NCBI GenBank assembly: GCA_035509615.1
Contig: DATJLK010000098.1
Coordinates: 1 to 64,000, forward strand
Origin: AP-15 sp035509615
Lineage (GTDB): Bacteria; Pseudomonadota; Alphaproteobacteria; ATCC43930; CGMCC-115725
Reading direction: 5' to 3'
DNA: 64,000 nucleotides
Positions 43,880 to 51,608 of the stretch are shown here, piece by piece. The notes beneath the pieces were generated by a model that was not told where the DNA came from, did no database searches, and saw only the letters and a list, made by a program, of their open reading frames with translations. A program made the position numbers and the translations under genes. Each line of letters opens with the position of its first letter. Positions within the stretch are counted from its first letter, which is position 1.

Positions 43880-43899
43880 GGCGGCGAAACCCCGCCGCC
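43880..43899. terminator. GC hairpin between convergent genes
   Basis: A perfect 7-bp stem GGCGGCG/CGCCGCC with loop AAACCC lies between the ends of metC and the leftward mprF fusion gene. There is no T-run on either side, so intrinsic termination is uncertain. Confidence 0.35.
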
Positions 43900-43935
43900 G
43901 CTTGTCGCGGTCATCGATCGGGGATCTCGGGATCT

Positions 43936-46900
43936 CTAACCGGCGCGACGGCGGAATCCCTTGAGGATGTCTTCGGCGAGCGCATCGTAGTCACCATCGA
44001 AATGGTGACCGCCCTGGGTCTCGATGACCTCGGCCTTGTCGGTCTTAGCGAGAGCAGGGCATAGGCTGTCGTCTTCGTCATGGCCATAGAAACATTGGAT
44101 CATCGACGGATCGATTGGCGCCAGTGCAGGTTTTATCGGCAGCGCATTCTTGGTCGGCGGCGCGCCGAGCCAGCCCATCATGCTGATCTCGAAGTCAGCC
44201 GCCGAGGCGAAGCCAAGCAATGACAGCTGGACGACATGCTGCTTTGCTTCGGGCGGCAGCCGATCATAGGCAAAGGGCAACACATCTGCGCCAAATGAAT
44301 AGCCGACCAACGCCACCTTGGAGGCGCCCCAGCGCGCGGTATAGGTGTCGATGACGGCGCCGAGATCGCGTGCCGTCTGTGCCGGGGTCTTGCGGCTCCA
44401 GAAATAGCGCAGGCTGTCCCAGCCGATGACCGACACGCCTTGCGCCCGCAGCTTTTCGGCGATCTGCCGGTCGAGGTCGCGCCAGCCGCCATCGCCGGAA
44501 ATCACGATAGCCAGCAACGGCCCGTGCGGCGTCGCCGGCAACTCGACCAGCGGCAGGCCCGCGATCGCCGGGCCGGAAATATCGCGCGATTTGCCGAGAT
44601 GCGGGCGTATCAATGCTGCCATCGCGGCAATCGTGCCGCCTGTCTTTGTGACGTTGTCGATCGTGACGGGGGTGCCCGCCGCTTTTAGCGCCTCGACCTG
44701 TCTGCGCCCGTCGGCGTCGGTGCTGTCGAAACCCGCCGCCCAGAAGCCGTTGAGCGACCGCCACGGGCCGTAGGAAAAACTGCTGCCGGCGCTGGCCGCC
44801 GATGAACCGCCCGAACATAGTGGCACCGGCGTCTTCAGGGATGCGGTCGGATCAAGCGAAACGGCGCCGGCGATTGTCGCTGGCGGCGATTGCGCCAATG
44901 TCGCCGCGGCAAACGCGCCGCCTTCGCCGACCCCCGCCAAAATCGGCGTCCAATAGGTGGAATTGCCGCGCTGACGCTGGATCTCGCGGCTGATCAGTTC
45001 GATGGCGGCAACGGCATCGGAGCATCGCCCTTTTTCCCGGGCGCCAACCTGCCGAAAATAGGTGGAAAGGTCGACCCCGGCGACAAAAGCGCCATCATCG
45101 GCGAGAGTTGCGGCAATCTTGTCCGATACCGCATCCCAGCCGCTGGCGTCGGAAAACAATATGACGAGGCCATGCATCGCGCCGTCCGGTTGGACGATAT
45201 GCAGTTTGCCGAAATCGCCGGTGTCGATTGCCTTTGCCCTCGCCGTAACCGCCGACAGACTCGACACGGCCAGCGTCAGGGCGAGTATCGCGGCGCCGAC
45301 CGGATGCCGCCGTCGCTTTGGCGCGAGCGAGCGTGAAGCTTTCGGCCGCCTTACGCCGCCACCGATCAGCACCGCGATGTCGGCAAGCGCCAGGTACGGT
45401 CCAAATACACCGGAGGCAGCCAGGTAACGCGGCTCCCAATCGGGCGCAAATTTGTCCTTGAAGGCGTGCAGGCCCTGGAAATTGTAAAACCGGCGACCGT
45501 GAGACCAGAGAAAACGTGCCAGCCGGTGCCAGCGCGAGGCCAGCGGATGCGCGCCAAAGCCGGAGAGTGGCGTCATGCCGAGGCTGAGGCTGCGATACCC
45601 GGCGCAGCGGAAATGCTCCAGCAACCGGACAAACAGGTAGTCCATCGCACAGCGCGACACCGCATCGGGCCGCAGACGCATCAGCCCGAGAGTCGCCCGG
45701 TCTTTGCGATCGGTGGTCATGATTGTGGCAAAGGCGATCGGGCGCCCGCGTTCGCGCAGAAGCGCCACGGTTTGCGCCATCACATAGTCGCGCCGGAAGG
45801 CCGCGACCGAAAAGCGCTTCTCGCCGGCGGCGGCGTGTCGTGCCAGCCAAGCGTCGGAAATCACTTGGAGTTCATCGATGATCTCGGCAACGCGCGCGGG
45901 CGGAACTATTTCAAGCGCCAAGCCATCGCGCTCGCCGCGCCGGAGGGAATAGCGAAGACCCGCGCTCCCGCTGCCCTCGAGGGTGAAGCGCGCCAACGGG
46001 ACGCACGCCTCCTCGCCAATCTTCATGACGCGCAAGCCGGCATCGAGATAGAGCGGCAGGCTCGCTGGCGGCACCTGATAAAACGCCACTCGACCGCCAT
46101 GCGCGTCAGCGAGTTCGATAAACCGCCAGACCAGTTCGACTCGTTCGTCGCTCGGACCGACCGGATCGCCGAGCGTCGCCCAGGTACGGCCATGCTTTGC
46201 AAACATCAGAAACGATTTTCCGGTATCCGAGAACATCAGGCTCTTGTCGCCGATTAACGCCAGCAAGGCATCGGAGCGCTTTTGTACGGCGACAATGCGC
46301 CGCGCCTGGGCCAGGTGGTCCGGAGCCGGCCGACCGGGACTCCCGGCCGCCGGGCGCAGCAATTGCCACAAGCCGAGCGCCAGGCCAAACACGGCGATGC
46401 CGAGGACCGTGCGCAGCGCCCGCGACGCTGTGGCGTCAAGCTCGAATTGCCACCATAGCGGGTGGCTATATTCGACATGCCGAAACGCAAAGAACAGAAT
46501 CCAGATCGTCGTGGCAATAACGCAACCGATAGCCGTCAGCCACCCGGCACTCAGCGGCTGCGACAACATCGAGGCGCGACGGCTGAACTGGGCGCGTCCG
46601 GCGATCAGGCCGATCAGCAGCAACACCGCTGCGGTCGGTGCGATGACCGCGAGGCCCTTGATCAGACAAAACGGAATGCTGAGTACGGTCATCGACAAGG
46701 CGAGCCACCAGGCGCCGTCGAGGCGATGGAAAAGACCGCGTGCGGTAAAGAGGAGAACCAGGCCGGCCACGCTCGCCAGCAGATGCGCGGTTTCGATCGC
46801 CCAGAGCGGGACGTGCAGCGCCAGAAGCTGCAAGCGGTCGGTCAACGCCGGCATGGCTCCGGACGCGACCAGCGTCGCGCCGACAGCAAAGGTTGCCGCT

Positions 46901-47967
46901 GCAAGAAAAGGCGGCGTCATCCGTCCGGCGGCACGGCCGATGCGCGCGCTGGTGTTTGCACCGAGAGAACGGCGTGCCTCGAAGCCGGCCAGCAACACGG
47001 TTGAGAGGAATAGCGGCAGCAGATAATAGATCGCACGATAGGCAAGGAGAGCCGCGCCGACGGCGCTGACCGGGGCCTTGCTGCCAACGGCGTAAAGGAT
47101 CGCGACCTCGAACACGCCAAGCCCGCCGGGAATGTGGCTCAGCACGCCGAGCCCGAGGGCTGCCGCATAGACGGCTGCGAAGGGGACAAAGCCGATGCCG
47201 GTTGGCGGCAGCAACACCCAGAGAACGGCGGCGGCGGCAATGACGTCGGTCGTCGTCAGCGCGAGCTGAACTATGACAAGAGCTGGTCCGGGGGGATGGA
47301 TCTCTATCCCGCCGATCGTCACGGGGCGGCGTCGAACCGCGCAAAACACCAAAGATCCTGCCGCCAAGGCCAGCAAGATCGCCGCCGCGGCGAATAATGG
47401 TTCGGGCGAGGTTCCCAGCATCCAACTGACCCGATGCGTGCACAAGACAAGCCCGAGCCCGGCAATCGCGGCAAGTCCGACCCCTAATGCTGCCGAGATG
47501 AACAGGATCACGCGCACGATCTGGTCGGACGACAAGCCGGCAGCGGTATAGATCCGATAGCGGACGGCCCCGCCGGAAAAGGCGCCAAACCCGACGGCAT
47601 TGCCGATTGCGTAACCGCAGAACGACGCGAGAAACACCGAGGAAAGCGCCGGACGGGCCCGGGCATAGCGCAGACCGGAAAAATCGTATCCGAGCAGCGC
47701 CGCGTAACTTACCGCGGTTGCGGCCAGCGCCAGCAACAGCGCCGACACCGGGGTTCCCCGCAGTGCGGCTTCGAGTGCGTGGAAGCTCAGTCCCTTAACC
47801 GCCTTGTCCAGGCTCCACAACACCAGAGCGGCGATGGCGAGTACCGAGAGACCAAGCACAAGCGGGCGATGCGAGGCCGGGGATCGCGACGGAGCACCGC
47901 TCGGCAGTCGGTCCACCGTGGTTGAGGTTATCTTTGAATGCGTTTGGCTTGCCTCGGGCTTCAGCAT
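43936..47967 (-). CDS. mprF: Fused MprF-type lysyl-PG flippase/synthase and AcvB/VirJ-type hydrolase
   Basis: 1343 aa, about 450 more than a usual MprF. Residues about 30-530 are a polytopic flippase region. Residues about 550-870 are the DUF2156 aminoacyl-PG synthase (LMFSDTGKSFLMF, LGDPVGP, LGMTPLSG, KDKFAPDWEPRYL). Another hydrophobic segment (about 887-910) leads to a C-terminal AcvB/VirJ-like domain with GYSFGADVLPF (Ser1224), YGHDEDD and GGHHFDGDY, a serine hydrolase triad. In rhizobia lpiA (MprF) and atvA/acvB are adjacent separate genes; MprF adds lysine to phosphatidylglycerol in the membrane, while periplasmic AcvB has been reported to hydrolyse lysyl-PG. Here both activities appear to be on one chain with no stop or frameshift between them. 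Inferred role: tuning membrane surface charge and resistance to cationic peptides. Its start codon lies in a strong hairpin. Confidence 0.9.
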   Translation of the reverse strand: MLKPEASQTHSKITSTTVDRLPSGAPSRSPASHRPLVLGLSVLAIAALVLWSLDKAVKGLSFHALEAALRGTPVSALLLALAATAVSYAALLGYDFSGLRYARARPALSSVFLASFCGYAIGNAVGFGAFSGGAVRYRIYTAAGLSSDQIVRVILFISAALGVGLAAIAGLGLVLCTHRVSWMLGTSPEPLFAAAAILLALAAGSLVFCAVRRRPVTIGGIEIHPPGPALVIVQLALTTTDVIAAAAVLWVLLPPTGIGFVPFAAVYAAALGLGVLSHIPGGLGVFEVAILYAVGSKAPVSAVGAALLAYRAIYYLLPLFLSTVLLAGFEARRSLGANTSARIGRAAGRMTPPFLAAATFAVGATLVASGAMPALTDRLQLLALHVPLWAIETAHLLASVAGLVLLFTARGLFHRLDGAWWLALSMTVLSIPFCLIKGLAVIAPTAAVLLLIGLIAGRAQFSRRASMLSQPLSAGWLTAIGCVIATTIWILFFAFRHVEYSHPLWWQFELDATASRALRTVLGIAVFGLALGLWQLLRPAAGSPGRPAPDHLAQARRIVAVQKRSDALLALIGDKSLMFSDTGKSFLMFAKHGRTWATLGDPVGPSDERVELVWRFIELADAHGGRVAFYQVPPASLPLYLDAGLRVMKIGEEACVPLARFTLEGSGSAGLRYSLRRGERDGLALEIVPPARVAEIIDELQVISDAWLARHAAAGEKRFSVAAFRRDYVMAQTVALLRERGRPIAFATIMTTDRKDRATLGLMRLRPDAVSRCAMDYLFVRLLEHFRCAGYRSLSLGMTPLSGFGAHPLASRWHRLARFLWSHGRRFYNFQGLHAFKDKFAPDWEPRYLAASGVFGPYLALADIAVLIGGGVRRPKASRSLAPKRRRHPVGAAILALTLAVSSLSAVTARAKAIDTGDFGKLHIVQPDGAMHGLVILFSDASGWDAVSDKIAATLADDGAFVAGVDLSTYFRQVGAREKGRCSDAVAAIELISREIQRQRGNSTYWTPILAGVGEGGAFAAATLAQSPPATIAGAVSLDPTASLKTPVPLCSGGSSAASAGSSFSYGPWRSLNGFWAAGFDSTDADGRRQVEALKAAGTPVTIDNVTKTGGTIAAMAALIRPHLGKSRDISGPAIAGLPLVELPATPHGPLLAIVISGDGGWRDLDRQIAEKLRAQGVSVIGWDSLRYFWSRKTPAQTARDLGAVIDTYTARWGASKVALVGYSFGADVLPFAYDRLPPEAKQHVVQLSLLGFASAADFEISMMGWLGAPPTKNALPIKPALAPIDPSMIQCFYGHDEDDSLCPALAKTDKAEVIETQGGHHFDGDYDALAEDILKGFRRRAG

Positions 47968-47991
47968 GATCGCCTCATCGGGCGATCATGC
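47964..47991 (-). promoter_or_regulatory. Perfect 11-bp inverted repeat covering the start codon of the mprF fusion
   Basis: GCATGATCGCC and GGCGATCATGC flank a 6-base spacer. In the mRNA the start codon is in the 3' arm and the GAGG ribosome-binding-like bases are in the loop and arm, so folding would hide the initiation site. The 5' arm contains a second ATG giving a 4-codon reading frame ending in TGA. Confidence 0.6.
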
Positions 47992-48397
47992 GCGACAGGC
48001 CGATGCTTGTGCGCTTGCCCCCTTCCACTGGCAGCAGGCGCTCGGACGCGTTCGCCACATCCGTAAATCCGGGCCGCCCTTCGCAGATCACTCGCTCGTT
48101 GCAACCGCGCCAGCCCTCTCGACGACGTCTCTCTATAATCGATTCAGCGTCTCTCTTCCCTACTCAAATCACTTGACCCCCAGAGTCGAAGTCGTATTCG
48201 ACCACGCTGTCGCGGCCCGCGAGGATCAATCATTGCGGAAGACGGACGGCGCACTTGATCATGAGCCGGAAACCAGCCGGCGTGAACTGGCAATCCATCG
48301 CACAATAGTCTTGCTGACGCGCTTGCGCGAGCGGATATCCGCGTCGTCGGGAGACCGATCCTCAAAGACCCGACCGATTGCCGGCCCCAGAACGGCC
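47992..48397. other. About 400 bp without a recognisable gene
   Basis: Upstream region of the leftward mprF fusion gene and downstream of the broken sulfatase. It is less GC-rich around 48130-48180. No tRNA, repeat or convincing promoter was found; open frames on the + strand are shadows. Confidence 0.4.
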
Positions 48398-49434
48398 TCA
48401 TGATTCCGGTGGTCGCCGGATCCTGCCAGGCCAGCGAACCACGCACGGCACGCGATAGGCGCCCACCCAATTCGAATTCTTCTCGTTACGAAATGGCGTC
48501 ATGGCGCCATCGGGCCATGAATTCATGTGCGGACCATTGTCCGTGCTGTAAACCACAAAGGTATTGTCGGCGATGCCGGCCTGGTCGAGCGCCTGCAGCA
48601 CGGTGCCGACGTTCTTGTCGTGATCGATCATCACATCGTGGTATTCGCTTTGCCAGCGGCCCGCCTGGCCCCGGCTCTCCGGCTTCACATGGGTGCGCAG
48701 GTGCATATGGGTGAAGTTCACCCATAAAAAGAAGGGCTTGCCGGCCGCGACCTGGCGCTTGATGTAGTCGGCGGCGCGGCTGGCGATATCGTCGTCGATC
48801 GATCGTTTCCATACGCTTTTTTGTCAGCGGCCCGGTGTCGACAATGGTCTGCTTGCCGATCCTGCCGAAACGCGGGTCGACCGTCGGGTCGTCGGTCTCG
48901 GTCGCCTTGCAATCCAAGACCCCGCGCAATCCAAGACCCCGCGCAATCCAAGACCCCGCGCGGACCGAATTTCTCGCGGAACGCCGGGTCCTTCGGGTAA
49001 TCCGGCAGCTCCGGCTCTTCCTCCGCGTTAAGGTGTTACAAATTGCCGTAGAACTCGTCAAAGCCGTGCACGGTCGGCAGATATTCGTTGCGGTCGCCCA
49101 GATGGTTCTTGCCGTTCTGTGCGGTCGCATAGCCCAATGGCTTGAGCAGTTCGGCTATTGTCGGATCCTCTTTTTGCAGACCAACGGCGGCGGCCGGCAG
49201 ACCGACCTTGGTCATTCCGGTCCGCAACCCGTGCTGGCCGGTGATAAACGAGGCCCGTGCCGCGGTGCAGCTCTGCTCGGCATAGCAGTCGGTAAAGCGC
49301 ATGCCCTCATCGGCTATGCGGTCGATATTGGGCGTGCGGTAGCCCATCAAGCCGTTGCTGTAGCAGCTGAGGTTGGTCGTGCCGATGTCGTCGCCCCAGA
49401 TCACGACAATATTCGGCTTCGGGGTCTCCGCCAT
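48398..49434 (-). pseudogene. Broken sulfatase (arylsulfatase family)
   Basis: The N-terminal 132 residues are a good sulfatase start: NIVVIWGDDIG metal site and the formylglycine motif in SCTAARASF. The frame then stops (TAA at 49036-49038, FYGNL*HLNAEEEPE) where a Tyr is expected. It continues in the same frame into PDYPKDPAFREKFGPRG, is shifted by a 17-bp triplication at 48911-48961, and shifted again by an extra ATCG near 48795-48805 (METIDR... instead of METIDDDIAS). The last readable part (WVNFTHMHLRTH, VYSTDNGPH, VPCVVRWPGRI) ends early at 48398 with no C-terminal third. At least three disabling lesions plus truncation make it a clear pseudogene. Confidence 0.9.
48911..48961 (-). repeat. 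17-bp unit in three exact tandem copies
   Basis: AATCCAAGACCCCGCGC is repeated three times inside the broken sulfatase. Two extra copies add 34 bp, which shifts the reading frame by one. Confidence 0.97.
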
Positions 49435-49504
49435 TTACCGTCTCCGTTGACTAGATTAGCGATTTCATGCGGTCTCTTGCTCAAGGTCTGCCTGTCCCGT
49501 GCCG

Positions 49505-49945
49505 CTAGACAAGGCGCAGCAGCTCGGCGGAAAAGGCAAACACGCCGATGCCGACCAGCAGGACAGCGATCGCGGTCACCGGCGACTGCAATCCCTCCTT
49601 TGTCATCCCGGCCAAAGCGGCGAAGCTTTCGCCCCAGAGATAACGAATCGTCCACCAATATTGCCAAATCGAAATCAACAGCGCCAAGACGCCGCATGAG
49701 ATCAGCGCCAATCCCAGATATCGCGCCGCCCTTGGATGCTCGGCGCGGTGCACCCGGGCATCCGCGGCAGATGTTCAGAAAACTGGACGAATCGCGAACC
49801 CGAGGCCAATAGCGACGCCGCCGCGAGTACCCCGGACATCATCCCGGGTTCGAGGCTGAGACGAGCGCGCAGCCAAGTAAGATCGGCGTCTGCCTGCGGC
49901 TTACCGTGGACCTGCCGCAGTTGCGGCGGTATGCCATCTTGGCCC
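49505..49945 (-). pseudogene. Broken DUF202/YidH-type membrane protein
   Basis: Three minus-strand frames each carry a consecutive piece of the family: ADLTWLRARLSLEP, then GVAIGLGFAI, then VQFSEHLPRMPG, then a continuous 82-residue piece with HPRAARYLGLALISCG and two further membrane segments (49505-49753). In intact DUF202 proteins these parts (LTWLRTRLAL..., GFGFTIVQFFE, then LGLALI) are continuous. At least two frameshifts separate them, so the gene is probably inactive unless the 82-residue remnant is expressed alone. Confidence 0.75.
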
Positions 49946-49962
49946 GCCTTTGATGCCTCGCG

Positions 49963-50777
49963 TTAAGTGATCGAAGGGTGCGGCCGTGGTTCCACCGCGA
50001 GCCGGCGCACGATATCGACCAGCTGGCCATGCGCGGCACTGGTCGGATCGCGGAATTCGTCGACCGAATGGGTATCGGCAAGCTTGCTCAGCCGGACAAG
50101 TTCGAGAATCCGTTGGCGCCGGTTTAGCGGGAATTCCGAGGGCCGACTGGTCAGCAGTATATGCCACAATTCGCCCTCGCCAAACAGGTGGTTGAGTTCG
50201 CTCGCCGTCACATAAATCAGAAACAGGACAAATATCCAAAGCTGGACCGCGATAAACTGACTCCACGAGAAGCTCGCAATCATGTGCGGCAAAAAGGTGC
50301 CTAACGGATGGTGTGCGGCCAGGTACTTGATCCAATGTTCAAGCAGCCGGGCGATGAATACCATGGCCCAATAAAAACAAGACTTGAACAGGATGGGCCG
50401 GATCAATGGCGCGCGATCGAAGCGGCGGATCGTTCGCATCGCGTTGGCGACCAGTACTGCCTTTCCGACGACGAAAGCCGCGACCGTCGCCAGAAGATAG
50501 CTACTGAACTGCTCGCCATAATTGGTGAGAATCAGGTTTGTCGTCAGCAAAATCAGATTGAAGCCGATGACAAAGAAGATCGTCGGCGGCAGGATTTCGA
50601 GGAACTCGCGCAGCAAAAAAGCGCCGATGCGACGCGCAACGCCGTCCGACGATGGGGATGGCGTCGCGGGGACTTCGATTTCGGAAGTCTTTGGACCGCT
50701 CAGCGTGGGTGCGCCCCTGATTGGCTTTCTCCCGGTCAGGCCATCGCCAACCCGAACTCGACACTTCCTTGCTTCCA
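49963..50777 (-). CDS. Multi-spanning membrane protein, unknown function, start unresolved
   Basis: The frame encodes about 230 clearly protein-like residues from near 50650: several hydrophobic segments (EILPPTIFFVIGFNLILL; YLLATVAAFVVGKAVLV; CFYWAMVFIARLLEHW; AVQLWIFVLFLIYVTASEL) then a soluble charged tail ending PRPHPSIT. No ATG or GTG start exists in this frame after the stop of the preceding SDR gene. A GTG at 50764 with AAGGAA upstream is in a different frame. Either a rare start such as CTG is used or a frameshift has removed the original start; given two neighbouring pseudogenes, decay is possible. It follows the SDR gene directly in the same leftward series. Confidence 0.65.
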
Positions 50778-51548
50778 CTAGAGACCGACGCTGTTCTGCA
50801 TGATGCCGCCATCGGCGAAGACGGTCGTCGCGGTGAGGTAGCTCGCACCTTCTCCGGCAACAAAGCCGACCACGCTGGCAATCTCCTCCGGGCGCGCCAT
50901 GCGCCCCAGCGGTATGGCCGCATCCACCTGTGCCAGCTTGGTTGCATCGCTCGTCGTGCCGAGGTTGATCGGCGTTGCCACTGCACCCGGTCCGACCCCG
51001 ACGACAAGGATGTTGTGTCTGGCGAGTTCGACACCCGCTGTACGCGTCAGCATGCGCATACCGCCTTTGGAAAGGCAATACGGCGTGTTGCCGGGCATCG
51101 GCCAGTCCTCATGGACCGAGGTGATGTTGATAATACGGCCGCCGCCGCCCTGTTTGATCATCTGGCGGGCGGCGATCTGAGTGCCGAAGAAGGCGCTCTT
51201 GAGATTGATCGCCATGACCCGGTCGTACTGGTCCTCGGTGGTGTCGAGGACCGAGGTGCGGGTTTCGATGCCGGCGTTGTTAACCATAATGTCGACCCGG
51301 CCGAATTTCTTCACCGTCGCGTCGACAAGCCTCTGCAGGTCGGCGAGCCTGCTGACATCGGCTTCGACGCCAATAGATTGATCGCCAAGTGCGGCGACCT
51401 GGCGCTCCAGCGCCTCGGTCGCCTCCGAATGACACACATAATCGATCGCGATGTTGACGCCCTGTCGCGCCAATTCGAGAACGACGGCCTGACCTATCCC
51501 GCTATTGCCGCCGGTGACGATGGCGACCTTGCCCTGCAATGACATCAT
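50778..51548 (-). CDS. Short-chain dehydrogenase/reductase (glucose 1-dehydrogenase-like)
   Basis: 256 aa classical SDR: cofactor motif TGGNSGIG (13-20), NNAG (90-93), catalytic Ser144, Tyr157 and Lys161 (YCLSK), and the C-terminal VFADGG typical of glucose 1-dehydrogenase/3-oxoacyl reductase-like members. Two consecutive ATGs occur; the second (51545) has the better spacing from GAGGAG. It is 60 bp downstream of the GH63-like gene and co-directional, so probably in one operon with it. Substrate unknown; a sugar-related role is suggested by the neighbour. Confidence 0.88.
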   Translation of the reverse strand: MMSLQGKVAIVTGGNSGIGQAVVLELARQGVNIAIDYVCHSEATEALERQVAALGDQSIGVEADVSRLADLQRLVDATVKKFGRVDIMVNNAGIETRTSVLDTTEDQYDRVMAINLKSAFFGTQIAARQMIKQGGGGRIINITSVHEDWPMPGNTPYCLSKGGMRMLTRTAGVELARHNILVVGVGPGAVATPINLGTTSDATKLAQVDAAIPLGRMARPEEIASVVGFVAGEGASYLTATTVFADGGIMQNSVGL

Positions 51549-51608
51549 AATCTCCTCGATGAGTATCTTTGGGCGCCTGCCAATTCGATGATGGCGATCT
51601 TCTGAGTT

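Noticed and set aside
46244..47026. 260-aa open frame on the plus strand
   Set aside because: Opposite the mprF membrane region; composition is that of a shadow frame.
48901..48965. CRISPR-like repeat
   Set aside because: The 17-bp units are directly adjacent with no spacers; it is a tandem duplication inside a pseudogene.
48835..49812. 325-aa open frame on the plus strand
   Set aside because: Runs antisense to the sulfatase and DUF202 pseudogenes; the minus strand carries the recognisable motifs.
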